Assembly (NCBI RefSeq): GCF_029846235.1
Contig: NZ_JARVWP010000006.1
Location: 1 to 64,000 of the forward strand
Direction of reading: 5' to 3'
Origin: Bradyrhizobium sp. CER78
Lineage (GTDB): Bacteria > Pseudomonadota > Alphaproteobacteria > Rhizobiales > Xanthobacteraceae
DNA: 64,000 bases
Part shown: positions 42,776 through 53,450 of the stretch, piece by piece
Numbering within the stretch: position 1 is the stretch's first letter
Layout: every line of letters starts with the position of its first letter
The notes under the pieces: model-generated
What the model saw: the letters and a program-made list of their open reading frames with translations, nothing else
Databases searched by the model: none
Told to the model about the DNA's origin: nothing
Position numbers and translations under genes: made by a program

Positions 42776-43930
42776 TCAGGCGTCGGCCTTCTTGGCTTTC
42801 CTGGCCTTTTTCTCGCCGTTGTCGTCCTCGTCGTCCGTGTCCTTCTCGGCCTTCTTCTCGCCCTTGCCGTTGTCCTTCCTGCGATTGGTGTAGCGGGCAT
42901 TGCCGAGCCCGGTTCCGATCGTCAGCACGCCCCAGCGCGTGACATCCTGCATGAACGGGACCTCGGCCAGCCCCTGCGCCACGCCGTCATTATGCATCAC
43001 GATCGCGGTATCATGATCGCCGATCTGCGGGATCGCCTCGACCAGGCTCGCCGGCAGGTTGAACTTGCTGCTCTCCCAATTGCCCGGCAGGTTCTGCGCG
43101 CCCTTCTCGATTCCGCCGTCCTCCTTGATGACGCCGGGACAGGCGATGCCGATGAACGGCGCGAGCCGGAGATTCTCCTTTTCGGCTTCGGCGATCAGAT
43201 CCTTCAGCATCTTCACCAGCCGCTTCACCGCGCCCTCGCGCGTCGGCTCGTCATCGGCGTGGCGCCACAGTTCCGATTTCCAGACCGCCGCCTTGGACAG
43301 ATCCGGTGCCTTCTTCCAGCGCGTCTCGACGACGCCGCAGCGGATATTGGTGCCGCCGATATCGACGGCGAGCACGCCGTCATGGGCCTCGAAGATCCAC
43401 GATGGTGCCAGATGCAGCGTGCCGATCAGCCCGGCATCGTCAGGATGAAAGCGGATCGGCACCAGGTCGACCTTGAAGTCCTCCGACTTCAGGATGATGT
43501 CGGTGCGCGCGATGGCGAGCTCGCCGAGCCTGGAGTCGCGGAAGCCGCCGCCGACCACGATGCGCTCGGTCTTGGCCCAGGCCTTGGTGTTGAGGAAGCG
43601 CCGCGTCACATAGGCGAGCTCCTGCGCGAACTCCTCGATCGCGCTGTGCACGACGGCGGAGGCCTCGGTGTCGTCGCCGACCAGCATCTCATCGAGCTTC
43701 TTCTTGCTGATCCTGTCCGACGGCTCGTCGCCGAACGGATCCTCGCCGGATTTGCGCAGCGGCTTGCGCCAGCGGTCGAAGATCTTGCGGAACGCGCCCT
43801 TGGAGGCGCGATCGCCGAGAAAGCCCTCGTCGTCCTTCAGCTCGATGTTGAAGCTGTCGATGTCGACGGATGGCAGCCGCGCGGCACCGTGGTGCGCGAT
43901 GCCCGTGGTCAATCCAGCGTCTTCAGCCAT
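42776..43930 (-). CDS. ROK-family sugar-kinase-like protein
   Basis: A 384-residue cytoplasmic protein. The actin-fold ATPase core starts only near residue 190 (GVLAVDIGGTNIRCGVVE, phosphate 1), with PFIGIACPGVIKEDG and LTIGTGLGNARYTN (phosphate 2 / adenosine region) after it. About 190 residues precede the core and include AKTERIVVGGGFRDSRLG, which resembles the last part of a ROK domain and suggests a permuted or two-lobed arrangement. The C-terminal 45 residues are a mixed-charge Lys/Asp/Glu tail. Its sugar is unknown. Single-gene unit. Confidence 0.78.
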   Translation of the reverse strand: MAEDAGLTTGIAHHGAARLPSVDIDSFNIELKDDEGFLGDRASKGAFRKIFDRWRKPLRKSGEDPFGDEPSDRISKKKLDEMLVGDDTEASAVVHSAIEEFAQELAYVTRRFLNTKAWAKTERIVVGGGFRDSRLGELAIARTDIILKSEDFKVDLVPIRFHPDDAGLIGTLHLAPSWIFEAHDGVLAVDIGGTNIRCGVVETRWKKAPDLSKAAVWKSELWRHADDEPTREGAVKRLVKMLKDLIAEAEKENLRLAPFIGIACPGVIKEDGGIEKGAQNLPGNWESSKFNLPASLVEAIPQIGDHDTAIVMHNDGVAQGLAEVPFMQDVTRWGVLTIGTGLGNARYTNRRKDNGKGEKKAEKDTDDEDDNGEKKARKAKKADA

Positions 43931-44046
43931 TCGCCTGCCCGCTTGAGGTTCCCAGCACTAACAATCAGGAACTCAAATGGTTGCGTCCCGCGCGGCGGCG
44001 TTCGGCCGGGCGCGGGACGCAATTTCGCATAGACCGCAGAATGGTC

Positions 44047-44850
44047 TCAGGCCACCCTCACCCCGTAACGCGCAGCAGGCGCGCTGCGCGACAGGTTCGG
44101 CATCAGCTTCTGCCGGGCGGCCTCATAGGCCTGCCAATCCGCAGCCTCCGGCAGCGACGGCACGGTGAAGACCTCGCCCTGGTCGAGGCCGGCGAGCGCG
44201 GCATCGACCATGTCCTCGGCCTTCATCACGATCTCGCCGGGCAGATGCGCGACCGGCGTGCCGGCGATGTCCCAGAACTCGGTGGCCGTGGCGCCAGGCA
44301 GCACCGCCTGCACCCGGACGTTCTTGTCCTTCAGCTCGTGCTGCAGCGAATGGGTCAGCGCCAGCACGAAGGCCTTGCTGCCGCCGTAGACGCCGTTGAG
44401 CAGCTCCGGCTGGACGCCAACGACCGAAGCGATGTTGACGATGGTGCCGCCGCCGCGCGCGACGAGCCCCGGCACCGCGGCGTAGGTGAGGCGCATCAAG
44501 GCGTCGACATTGAGCGCGATCATGTCGCTCATCTTGTCGACGTCGGATGCGAGCAGCGGCGCGGTGGCGCCGACGCCGGCGTTGTTCACCAGCACGCTGA
44601 TGCCGGCATCGCTGCGCAGAATGGATTCGATCCGCGAGACATCGGCACGCTTGCTGAGGTCGGCGGCGACGATCTCGATCGATCGGCCGGTCTCCGCCGC
44701 AAGACGCTTGGCGAGCCCATCGAGGCGCTCGCGGTTACGTGCGACGAGGATCAGATCGTAGCCACGCCGTGCGAGCCGGTCCGCATAGATGGCACCGATT
44801 CCGGACGACGCACCGGTCACCAGCGCCGTTCCTTTGGCTGACTTGGTCAT
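44047..44850 (-). CDS. Short-chain dehydrogenase/reductase (SDR)
   Basis: A 267-residue classical SDR. TGASSGIG (NADP-binding), NNAGVG, catalytic Ser in NIASVVG, YGGSK (Tyr and Lys) and the following PGATATEF are all in order; ARNRERL after the second strand suggests NADPH preference. The start at 44850 has GGAG upstream. It is divergent from a GlxA-type AraC regulator with 124 bases between the starts, so it is probably its target. The substrate is unknown. Confidence 0.92.
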   Translation of the reverse strand: MTKSAKGTALVTGASSGIGAIYADRLARRGYDLILVARNRERLDGLAKRLAAETGRSIEIVAADLSKRADVSRIESILRSDAGISVLVNNAGVGATAPLLASDVDKMSDMIALNVDALMRLTYAAVPGLVARGGGTIVNIASVVGVQPELLNGVYGGSKAFVLALTHSLQHELKDKNVRVQAVLPGATATEFWDIAGTPVAHLPGEIVMKAEDMVDAALAGLDQGEVFTVPSLPEAADWQAYEAARQKLMPNLSRSAPAARYGVRVA

Positions 44851-44974
44851 GTTGGTCTCCTGTTTGACCCTGGACGGCCGGTTTGGCCGTTGAGCAGGTT
44901 CTACAGAGCCCCTTGTATGTCTCAAATGTCATATATACACCTTTTTAGGACATCGATTGCCGCCGGAGGGTTCC

Positions 44975-45925
44975 ATGAAGGAAATCGGCTTCGTCATTTT
45001 CCCTGACTTCCAGGTGATGGGCTTCACCGCCATCACGGCCTTCGAAGTCGCCAATCTGATCGCGGGCGAGCCGTTCTATGAGGTCACGCTGCTGTCGGAG
45101 AATGGCGGCCCGGTGCGTTCATCCGCCGGCTTCAATGTCGAAACCGAAGCCTTCGGCGAGCGCAGCTTCGACACGGTGTTCATCGGCGCCGGCCACGAGC
45201 TGCATCCGGCATCGCCGAAGCTGATCGGCTATATTCGCCGCGCCATGACGGCATCGCAGCGGATCGCCGCGCCCTGCATCGGCGCCTTCTCGCTGGCCGA
45301 AGCCGGCCTGCTCGACGGCCGGCGCGTCTCCACGCACTGGCAATTCGCCGCCGAATTGCAGGCCCGATTTCCCGGGCTCAAGGTCGAGCAGGACCGCATC
45401 TACATCATCGACGGGCCGATCTGGACCTCGGCCGGCATGACCGCGACGATCGATCTGGCGCTGGCGATGGTCGAGCATGACCTCGGCGTCGAGGTCGCAC
45501 GGTCAGTGGCGCGCAAGCTCGTGGTCTACCACCGCCGCACCGGCGGTCAGTCGCAGTTTTCCGCACTGCTCGAGCTCGATCCAAAATCCGATCGCATCCA
45601 GAACGCGCTCCACTATGCCAAGGCGCATCTGCGCAACGAGCTGTCGGTGGAGGAATTGGCCGAGGTGGCACGGCTCAGCCCGCGCCAGTTCAGCCGCGCC
45701 TTCCGCGCCGAGACCGGCCAGTCACCTGCCAAGGCGATCGAGCAGCTGCGGGTCGAGGCCGCTCGCGAATTGATCGGTGACGGCCGCCATTCGATGGACG
45801 AAATTGCCGGCGAGACCGGCTTTGCCGATCGCGAGCGGATGCGGCGGGCGTTCCTGCGGGTGCTGGGCCAGCCGCCGCAGACCATCCGCCGCCACGCCCG
45901 GGCCGCCGCGCAAACCGCGGCCTGA
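44975..45925 (+). CDS. GlxA-type AraC regulator (DJ-1/PfpI + AraC HTH)
   Basis: A 316-residue regulator. The N-terminal class I glutamine-amidotransferase-like domain (about 1-170: IGFVIFPDFQVMGFTAITAF, then the nucleophile-elbow region APCIGAFSLAEAGLLDG) has Cys in the elbow. The C-terminal double HTH (about 215-310) includes LSVEELAEVARLSPRQFSRAF and MDEIAGETGFADRERMRRAF. GGAGG precedes the ATG at 44975. The neighbouring SDR gene, divergently placed, is its likely target. The ligand is unknown. Confidence 0.92.
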   Translation: MKEIGFVIFPDFQVMGFTAITAFEVANLIAGEPFYEVTLLSENGGPVRSSAGFNVETEAFGERSFDTVFIGAGHELHPASPKLIGYIRRAMTASQRIAAPCIGAFSLAEAGLLDGRRVSTHWQFAAELQARFPGLKVEQDRIYIIDGPIWTSAGMTATIDLALAMVEHDLGVEVARSVARKLVVYHRRTGGQSQFSALLELDPKSDRIQNALHYAKAHLRNELSVEELAEVARLSPRQFSRAFRAETGQSPAKAIEQLRVEAARELIGDGRHSMDEIAGETGFADRERMRRAFLRVLGQPPQTIRRHARAAAQTAA

Positions 45926-45990
45926 GCCGGCAATCCGGGCCGAAATCGCGCCAAACCCTTCATTTTTGGCCGGTTTTTGCCCCGCTTTAC

Positions 45991-46019
45991 CTTGACTCTC
46001 CGCGGTTTGCGGCTATAAG
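45991..46019 (+). promoter_or_regulatory. Probable housekeeping promoter of rplU-rpmA
   Basis: CTTGAC (45991-45996), 16 bases, then CTATAA (46013-46018), a near-ideal alphaproteobacterial sigma-70 promoter. It lies about 165 bases upstream of rplU, leaving a leader that could hold autogenous control. Confidence 0.65.
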
Positions 46020-46181
46020 TCCGCCCATCCGGCGCGGGGATTTCTCGCGCCGATTGTTTTTGTGCGGGCCATTTGGGAATTCATTCCCTTTCGCGCGAAA
46101 CACATAACCCATAGCGACTGAACAAAAAGCCGACCCGGACCATCGGTCCGAGGCCGGAACCGAACACGAAGGAATCAAACG

Positions 46182-46649
46182 ATGTTCGCAGTCATCAAAA
46201 CCGGCGGCCGGCAGTACCGTGTCGTTCCGAATGATGTACTCGAGATTGGCAAGATCGCCGGCGATGTCGGCACGATCGTGCAGCTAGGCGAAGTTCTGGT
46301 GCTCGGCGGTGACACGCCGGTGCTGGGAACGCCCACCGTGGCAGGCGCGACCGTTGCGGCCGAAGTGCTGCAGCACAAGCGCGGCGCCAAGGTGATCGCG
46401 TTCAAGAAGCGTCGCCGCAAGAATTCACGCCGCAAGCGCGGTTATCGCGACGAGCTCACGGTGCTTCGCATCACCGAGATCCTCGCCGATAACGCCAAGC
46501 CGACCATCGGCCCGCGGCCGAAGAAGGAAAAGGTCGCAGCGCCCGCCGATGGCGAGGACGCAGCACCGAAGGCGACCAAGAAGAAGGCGCCCGCAAAGGC
46601 GCCGGCCGCGAAAAAGGCTCCGGCCAAGAAGGCCGCGGCCAAGGCTTAA
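46182..46649 (+). CDS. rplU: 50S ribosomal protein L21
   Basis: Large-subunit protein of 155 residues. The first 100 or so form the L21 barrel (MFAVIKTGGRQYRV, then HKRGAKVIAFKKRRRKNSRR, the rRNA-binding loop, and RGYRDELTVLRITEI). The last 45 residues are a Lys/Ala/Pro-rich tail (KKAPAKAPAAKKAPAKKAAA), an extension seen in rhizobial L21 but absent in E. coli (103 residues). A strong promoter lies upstream, and rpmA follows after about 100 bases in the same transcript. Confidence 0.98.
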   Translation: MFAVIKTGGRQYRVVPNDVLEIGKIAGDVGTIVQLGEVLVLGGDTPVLGTPTVAGATVAAEVLQHKRGAKVIAFKKRRRKNSRRKRGYRDELTVLRITEILADNAKPTIGPRPKKEKVAAPADGEDAAPKATKKKAPAKAPAAKKAPAKKAAAKA

Positions 46650-46751
46650 GAAGAAGTGATCACCGCGCTTCAAGTTGTGAAGCGTGACCAAACGTGAAAT
46701 GATTCCGTCAAGGAATTGATCTAGAGATCAAAGCGAAGTCGGAGACGAGCC

Positions 46752-47021
46752 ATGGCTCACAAAAAAGCAGGCGGTTCATCGCGCAACGGACGTGATTCCA
46801 AGGGCAAGCGCCTTGGCATCAAGGCGTTCGGTGGCGAGCGCGTGATCCCCGGAAACATCATCGCGCGTCAGCGCGGCACCACCTGGCACCCCGGCCTTAA
46901 TGTCGGCATGGGCACCGATCATACTCTCTTCGCCAAGGTCGAGGGTCATGTCGAGTTCCGTGCCAAAGCCAACGGCCGCACATTCGTATCGGTTATCCCG
47001 ATGGCGCAGGCGGCCGAGTAG
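46752..47021 (+). CDS. rpmA: 50S ribosomal protein L27
   Basis: The 89-residue protein starts [20 protein letters not shown], the standard L27 N-terminus that reaches into the peptidyl-transferase centre, and continues with [19 protein letters not shown]. Co-transcribed with rplU and followed by a clear terminator. No N-terminal extension needing cleavage, unlike in Firmicutes. Confidence 0.98.
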   Translation: MAHKKAGGSSRNGRDSKGKRLGIKAFGGERVIPGNIIARQRGTTWHPGLNVGMGTDHTLFAKVEGHVEFRAKANGRTFVSVIPMAQAAE

Positions 47022-47083
47022 ACGGTGGACACACATGAGTCCGCCGGGTCCTGTTGAACCGGCGGAGCAGCAAAGAGCTCCAA

Positions 47084-47114
47084 GGGGAGGCGGGATGACC
47101 GGCCTCCCCTTTTT
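47084..47114 (+). terminator. Rho-independent terminator after rpmA
   Basis: Stem GGGGAGGC/GCCTCCCC (47084-47091 with 47102-47109) followed by five T's. A second, weaker hairpin (CCGCCGG/CCGGCGG) lies at 47041-47065. Confidence 0.9.
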
Positions 47115-47190
47115 GTTGCGCGCGATCCGGTTCGACCGCGCGTGACGTTCCAAGCGTTGCGTATCGATTATCGCATCACAGGAGCTCGAC

Positions 47191-47787
47191 ATGTTGCAGG
47201 ACATCCCGACGCCGACCTTACGCGAGGCAAGAGCTTGCGTCCTCGAGACCGAACGGCTGACATTGCGCAAGCCGACGCTCGCGGACGTAAAAGCAATCGC
47301 ACGCCTCGCCAATGATCGCCGCATCGCGGAGAACACCCGCCGCCTGCCGCATCCCTATACCCAGGACGATGCCATCGACTTCGTGCGCGCGCTCGGCGCC
47401 GGCGGCCGCGAGACCGTTTTCCTGATCGAGAACAACCACACGCCGATCGGCATGGTCGGCATCGACTGGCGCGAGGAGACATCGGCCGAGCTCGGCTACT
47501 GGCTCGGCGTCGACTATTGGGGCCAGGGTTTTGGCACCGAAGCCGCGCGCGCGGTCATCGATTATTTCTTCGAGGAATTCGATCTCGACCAGCTGATCGC
47601 GGGCGCCCGCGTCGTCAACCCGTCGTCGCGCAACATCCTCGAGAAGTGCGGCTTCCAGTGGAGCGGCGTCGAGCTGCACCGCTTCGAGGCGCTGGGCTCA
47701 TCGAGCCCGGTCGACGCCTTCCGCCTGTCGCGCGGCGTCTGGACCTCGCTGAAGCGCTGGAACAACTCGGTCCGGCGGGAGAGCTGA
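47191..47787 (+). CDS. GNAT-family acetyltransferase (RimJ/RimL type)
   Basis: A 198-residue N-acetyltransferase. LETERLTLRKPTLADVKAIA is the usual RimJ-like start, ELGYWLGVDYWGQGFGTEAA holds the acetyl-CoA loop (QGFGTE), and VNPSSRNILEKCGF is the C-terminal conserved block. AGGAG lies upstream of the ATG. Because of the terminator after rpmA it has its own promoter. Its target (protein N-terminus or small molecule) is unknown. Confidence 0.88.
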   Translation: MLQDIPTPTLREARACVLETERLTLRKPTLADVKAIARLANDRRIAENTRRLPHPYTQDDAIDFVRALGAGGRETVFLIENNHTPIGMVGIDWREETSAELGYWLGVDYWGQGFGTEAARAVIDYFFEEFDLDQLIAGARVVNPSSRNILEKCGFQWSGVELHRFEALGSSSPVDAFRLSRGVWTSLKRWNNSVRRES

Positions 47788-47794
47788 GGGTCGT

Positions 47795-47967
47795 CACCCT
47801 CCCCTGGAGGGGGAGGGTCGCTGGGCATGCAGCGAAGCGGAATGCGCAGCGGGGTGGGGTGATCTCTCCACCCGGGCACTGTTGGATGAGGAGAGACCTT
47901 CACCCCACCCCGCCTCACATTTCGCTGCGCTCAATGTGATCTGACCCTCCCCCTCTAGGGGAGGGTG
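47795..47967. repeat. Large composite palindrome between convergent genes
   Basis: The outer 25-base arms (47795-47819 and 47943-47967, starting CACCCTCCCC) match as inverted repeats with one mismatch. Inner arms (GCGGGGTGGGGTG...TCACCCCACCCCGC) also pair. The whole 173-base unit would fold into one long hairpin. I know such CTCCCC/GGGGAG-ended units as dispersed elements in Bradyrhizobium. It sits between the GNAT and the EamA transporter stops and could end both transcripts. Confidence 0.85.
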
Positions 47968-47971
47968 CGCC

Positions 47972-48886
47972 TTACGCAGGTGGATTCACCGAGGAATCTC
48001 CGCGTCCGAGCTGCTGCTCGCGCACGAAGATGTAGAGACCGGCCGCGATAATGATCGCGGCGCCGACGATCGTGGCCCAGGACGGCACGTCGCCGAACAC
48101 CACGAAGCCGAAGATCACCGCCCAGACGATCATCGAATACTGGTACGGCACCACCACGCTCGCCGGCGCGAGCTTCAGCGAGCGGTTCACGCAGAGCAGC
48201 GCCGCGACCGAGATGATGCCGGCGGTGAAGAACAGCACGAGGCTGCCGGCCGACGGCGTCACCCAGCCGAACGGCGACAGCACGAGGCCGAGGATGAACG
48301 TGCCGCCGAACTGCGAGCTCGCCAGCACGATATCCGGGGTTGCGCGCAGCGAGCGCGTAATCAGCATCAGCACCGCAAACGACAGACTGCCGCCAAGCGC
48401 GATCATCGCCGGCCAGCTGATGGTCTGCGCCGATGGCCTGAGCGCGATCAGCACCCCGCAGAAGCCGACCAGGATCGCGGTCCAGCGCCGCCAGCCGATG
48501 TGCTCGCCGAGCACGAGGCCCGACATCGCGGTGACGAAGATCGGCCCGGCGAGGTAATAGGTGATGACGTCGGCGAGCGGCAGATAGACCGTCGCCAGGA
48601 AGAACGCCGCGACCTCCAGCGTCGACAGCGTGACGCGCAGCAATTGCAGCCACGGCCGCTCCAGATGCAGGAAATCCGCGCGCCGCTTCCACACGATCGG
48701 CAGCAGCACCAGCAGCGCCGCGCAGGCGCGCAGCCACAACAATTGCCCGACCGAATAGGTGGCGACGATGAATTTGCCCATCGCATCGCCGAACGAGAAC
48801 ATGAAGATCGACAGCAGCATCAAGGCGATGCCGGCGAGCCGCGCCGATCGATCGTCGTAGGAGGACAGTTTTGCGAACAGGCTCAT
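47972..48886 (-). CDS. EamA-family (DMT) transporter
   Basis: A 304-residue inner-membrane protein with ten predicted transmembrane helices in two EamA repeats (about 15-140 and 150-290). Family landmarks are LLWLRACAALLVL in helix 2, ITYYLAGPIFVTAMSGLVLGEHIGWRRW closing repeat 1, and VVPYQYSMIVWAVIFGFVVFGD in repeat 2. The family moves metabolites or amino acids out of the cell; the substrate is unknown. Single gene, divergent from the MaoC gene. Confidence 0.9.
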   Translation of the reverse strand: MSLFAKLSSYDDRSARLAGIALMLLSIFMFSFGDAMGKFIVATYSVGQLLWLRACAALLVLLPIVWKRRADFLHLERPWLQLLRVTLSTLEVAAFFLATVYLPLADVITYYLAGPIFVTAMSGLVLGEHIGWRRWTAILVGFCGVLIALRPSAQTISWPAMIALGGSLSFAVLMLITRSLRATPDIVLASSQFGGTFILGLVLSPFGWVTPSAGSLVLFFTAGIISVAALLCVNRSLKLAPASVVVPYQYSMIVWAVIFGFVVFGDVPSWATIVGAAIIIAAGLYIFVREQQLGRGDSSVNPPA

Positions 48887-49048
48887 TGTTCTCTTGTTAT
48901 CACCGCCTCTGAGTCGGGCAGGTGCTCGGTTTTACCGACGTGGCCGTGCAGGACAACCCCGGTGGCGGCAGATCGAACCAATTGTCGCAGTGCGGTCCCT
49001 GCGCTACCGGTAGGCCAGCCATTCAAGAAACAGAGCAGGAAACGCCGC

Positions 49049-49528
49049 ATGAGCGACTTCGACCCCACCCAGCATCGCATGGTCCCCGCGCAGCGCTGGT
49101 TCGAGGATTTCGTGCTCGGCGAGCGCTTCGTGATTCCGAGCCGGACCCAGACCTCGGCGGTATTCGCCGCGTTCCAGACCGCGAGCGGCGACACCCATCC
49201 GATCCATTACGACGTCGAATATTGCCGTAGCCGCGGCATGCCCGATTTGCTCGCCCACGGCTTCCAGACCCTGGTGCACACCGCGCCCGGCGCGGGCCTG
49301 TTTCCCTATGTCGTGGAGGAGTCGCTGGTCGGCTTCCTGGAGCAGTCGAGCAAGTTCCTGAAGCCGGTCTATGCCGGCGACACCATTTACCCGGCGCTCG
49401 AGGTGATCGAGCTGTCGCCGGGCAAGACCACCGGCGTCGTGACGCTGCGCTCCACCGTGCACAACCAGCGCCGCGAGCTGGTGCTGGAGGGGATGCAGAA
49501 ATTCCTGGTCCGGCGGCGGCCCTCTTAG
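49049..49528 (+). CDS. MaoC-family (R)-hydratase-like protein
   Basis: A 159-residue single-hotdog protein. FQTASGDTHPIHYDVEYC is the catalytic hydratase motif (Asp and His of the D-x5-H type motif), followed by LLAHGFQTLVHTAPGAG, which shapes the acyl-CoA tunnel. Members hydrate trans-2-enoyl-CoAs to R-3-hydroxyacyl-CoAs. The start at 49049 has AGGA upstream and excludes a long, unlikely extension. Its acyl substrate is unknown. Confidence 0.87.
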   Translation: MSDFDPTQHRMVPAQRWFEDFVLGERFVIPSRTQTSAVFAAFQTASGDTHPIHYDVEYCRSRGMPDLLAHGFQTLVHTAPGAGLFPYVVEESLVGFLEQSSKFLKPVYAGDTIYPALEVIELSPGKTTGVVTLRSTVHNQRRELVLEGMQKFLVRRRPS

Positions 49529-49617
49529 GCGCTTGGGCCGCAAAAAGGCCCGAAAATTAAGGCTTTTCGCTGAAGTCAGGGCCTTTCCGGGTTGCCGCCG
49601 CGGCCACCCTGCCCTAA

Positions 49618-50682
<1,065 letters not shown>

Positions 50683-50700
50683 CGGCATCTCGACTTCCCG

Positions 50701-50732
50701 AGCCACTTCACGTCCAAGCCACTTCACGTCCA
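50701..50732 (+). repeat. Two tandem 16-base repeats upstream of proB
   Basis: AGCCACTTCACGTCCA occurs twice head to tail (50701-50716 and 50717-50732), between obgE and proB and about 50 bases before the proB start. A third partial copy (TGCCACCT) follows. It could be a simple slippage duplication or paired operator sites. Confidence 0.6.
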
Positions 50733-50782
50733 TGCCACCTCGTGGCGCCTCTTGCTTCCACCTTCCCGCTCAGACCGAACCC

Positions 50783-51925
50783 ATGAAACGCCCCGCGCTC
50801 AAGAACTTTCGCCGCATCGTCGTCAAGGTCGGCTCATCGCTGCTGGTCGACTCGCAGGCCGGCGAGGTGCACGCATCGTGGCTGGCCGCATTGGTCGAGG
50901 ACATCGCCAAACTCCACAAGCGTGGCTGCGAGGTCATGGTGGTGTCGTCGGGCTCGATCGCGCTCGGACGCAGCCGCCTGAAGCTGCCGCGCGGCCCGCT
51001 GAAGCTCGAGGAGAGCCAGGCTGCCGCGGCGGTCGGCCAGATCGCGCTGGCGCGGATCTGGTCGGAGGTGCTCGGCCATCACGGCATCGGCGCCGGGCAG
51101 ATCCTGGTGACCTTGCAGGACACCGAGGAGCGCCGCCGCTATCTCAATGCGCGCTCGACGATCGCGAAGCTGCTGGAATGGGGCGCGGTGCCCGTGATCA
51201 ACGAGAACGACACGGTTGCCACCACCGAGATCCGCTACGGCGACAATGATCGCCTTGCCGCCCGCGTCGCCACCATGGCGAGCGCGGATCTGTTGATCCT
51301 GCTGTCCGATATCGACGGCCTCTACACCGCGCCGCCGGCGGTCGATCCCGACGCCAAGCTGATTCCGGTGGTCGAAAGCATCACTTCGGAGATCGAGGGC
51401 ATGGCCGGCTCCGCCGGCTCCGAACTGTCGCGCGGCGGCATGACCACCAAGATCGAGGCGGCGAAGATCGCGACCACCGCCGGCACTCACATGCTGATCG
51501 CCTCCGGCAAGATCGAGCATCCGCTGCAGGCGATCGCCGACGGCGGCCGCTGCACCTGGTTTCTCACCCCGGCCAATCCGGTCACCGCGCGCAAGCGCTG
51601 GATCGCGGGCTCGCTGGAGCCGAAGGGCACGCTGACCATCGATGCCGGTGCGGTGGCGGCGCTGCGCGCCGGCAAGAGCCTGCTGCCGGCCGGCGTTGTC
51701 AGGGTCGACGGCCAGTTCGCCCGCGGCGATGCCGTGGTGGTGCGCGGCCCCGACACCCATGAGATCGGCCGTGGCCTCGTCGCCTACGACGCCGAGAACG
51801 CCGAGAAGATCAAGGGCCGCTCCTCGCCTGACGTGATGACCATTCTGGGCATCAGCGGCCGCTCCGAGATGATCCACCGCGACGACCTCGTGATCGGCCC
51901 GGCCGGGGCGATCCCGGCCAAGTAG
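50783..51925 (+). CDS. proB: Glutamate 5-kinase
   Basis: First step of proline synthesis (EC 2.7.2.11), ATP plus glutamate to glutamyl-5-phosphate. The 380 residues contain the amino-acid-kinase domain ([56 protein letters not shown]) and a C-terminal PUA domain (about 285-375, [19 protein letters not shown]). The start at 50783 fits the family; an upstream ATG at 50732 lies within the tandem repeat. Likely feedback-inhibited by proline, as in the family. Followed by proA. Confidence 0.97.
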   Translation: MKRPALKNFRRIVVKVGSSLLVDSQAGEVHASWLAALVEDIAKLHKRGCEVMVVSSGSIALGRSRLKLPRGPLKLEESQAAAAVGQIALARIWSEVLGHHGIGAGQILVTLQDTEERRRYLNARSTIAKLLEWGAVPVINENDTVATTEIRYGDNDRLAARVATMASADLLILLSDIDGLYTAPPAVDPDAKLIPVVESITSEIEGMAGSAGSELSRGGMTTKIEAAKIATTAGTHMLIASGKIEHPLQAIADGGRCTWFLTPANPVTARKRWIAGSLEPKGTLTIDAGAVAALRAGKSLLPAGVVRVDGQFARGDAVVVRGPDTHEIGRGLVAYDAENAEKIKGRSSPDVMTILGISGRSEMIHRDDLVIGPAGAIPAK

Positions 51926-52067
51926 GGCATCGGTAGGCCATTGGCCGAGCGGGGCGGCCTGCCGCCCACCTGCCATGCCGGTTCCGCGCCTCGCCACCCC
52001 TCAATTGCCATGCTAGAACATGGCCTTAGAGCATGATCGAAGTGCTCAAACGAAAGCTGGGACTTCC

Positions 52068-53360
52068 ATGACCGCGCCCCTGAAGGCGATCGACGGCAAC
52101 GCCGATCTCGCCGCCTTGATGACCGACCTCGCCGCCAAGGCGCGTGCCGCCGCGCGCGTGCTGGCGCTGGCGCCGCCGGAGCAGAAGAACCGGGCGCTCG
52201 CCGCAATCGAACGCGCGATCCGCGCCAACGCGCCGGCAATTCTCGCCGCCAACGCCGAGGACGTTGCGGAAGCGCGTGCGGGCGGCATGACCTCGGCCTT
52301 CGTCGACCGCCTGACACTGACGCAGGCGCGCGTCAACGGCATGGCCGACGGCGTTGCGACCGTGCGCGAGATCATCGATCCGGTCGGCGCCGTCACCGAA
52401 AGCTGGCAGCGCCCGAACGGCATGACCATCGAGCGCGTGCGCGTGCCGCTCGGCGTGATCGGCGTGATCTTCGAAAGCCGCCCCAACGTTGCCGCCGACG
52501 CCGGCGTGCTGTGCCTGAAGTCCGGCAACGCCGTGATCCTGCGCGGCGGCTCCGACAGCTTCCGCTCCTGCCGCGCGATCCATCAATGCCTGGTGCAGGG
52601 CCTGCGTGAAGCCGGTCTGCCCGAGGCTGCGATCAGCCTGGTGCCGACCCGCGACCGCGCGGCCGTCGGCCTGATGCTGACCGGATTGAACGGCGGCATC
52701 GACGTGATCGTGCCGCGCGGCGGCAAGAGCCTGGTCGGTCGCGTCGAGGCGGAGGCGCGCGTTCCGGTGTTCGCGCATCTCGAAGGCGTCAACCACATCT
52801 ACGTCGATGCCAGTGCCGAGCTCGACATGGCCAAGTCGGTCGTGCTGAACGCCAAGATGCGCCGTCCCGGCGTCTGCGGTGCCGTCGAGACCCTGCTGAT
52901 CGATCGTGGCGCTGCCGCGACCAAGCTGAAACCGCTGGTCGCGTTGTTGATCGATGCCGGTTGCGAGGTGCGCGGCGACGACATCGTGCAAGGCGCCGAT
53001 GCCAGGGTGAAGCCCGCGTCCGACGAGGACTGGACCACCGAATACGAGGACGCGATCATCTCGGCGAAGATCGTCGACAGCCTCGATGAAGCGATCGCGC
53101 ATATTCAAAATCACGGCTCGCATCACACCGATGCGATCGTGACCGAGGATGCCGCGGCCGCGCAGAGATTCCTCAACGAGGTCGATTCGGCGATCGTGCT
53201 GCACAACGCCTCGACCCAGTTCGCCGACGGCGGCGAATTCGGCTTCGGCGCCGAGATCGGCATTGCCACCGGCAAATTCCACGCCCGCGGCCCTGTCGGC
53301 GCCGAGCAGCTGACGAGCTTCAAGTACCGCGTCCACGGCACCGGGCAGACACGGCCGTGA
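52068..53360 (+). CDS. proA: Gamma-glutamyl phosphate reductase
   Basis: Second step of proline synthesis (EC 1.2.1.41), reducing glutamyl phosphate to the semialdehyde with NADPH. The 430 residues belong to the aldehyde-dehydrogenase superfamily; the catalytic Cys lies in [32 protein letters not shown] and [14 protein letters not shown] are ProA-specific. GGGA precedes the ATG at 52068. It is co-oriented with proB (142 bases apart), the gap carrying half of a GCATGATC repeat. Confidence 0.97.
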   Translation: MTAPLKAIDGNADLAALMTDLAAKARAAARVLALAPPEQKNRALAAIERAIRANAPAILAANAEDVAEARAGGMTSAFVDRLTLTQARVNGMADGVATVREIIDPVGAVTESWQRPNGMTIERVRVPLGVIGVIFESRPNVAADAGVLCLKSGNAVILRGGSDSFRSCRAIHQCLVQGLREAGLPEAAISLVPTRDRAAVGLMLTGLNGGIDVIVPRGGKSLVGRVEAEARVPVFAHLEGVNHIYVDASAELDMAKSVVLNAKMRRPGVCGAVETLLIDRGAAATKLKPLVALLIDAGCEVRGDDIVQGADARVKPASDEDWTTEYEDAIISAKIVDSLDEAIAHIQNHGSHHTDAIVTEDAAAAQRFLNEVDSAIVLHNASTQFADGGEFGFGAEIGIATGKFHARGPVGAEQLTSFKYRVHGTGQTRP

Positions 53361-53450
53361 TCATTGTCGCACGCACACGGTAGATCCTTGCAGCAAGCTT
53401 CCACCGTGCCGTTATCCGCAGCCCAGGCGCTTCCGTTCTACACCAACGGC

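Noticed and set aside
46560..46646. Lys/Ala repeats in the L21 tail considered as a tandem-repeat element
   Set aside because: This is the usual low-complexity C-terminal extension of rhizobial L21.
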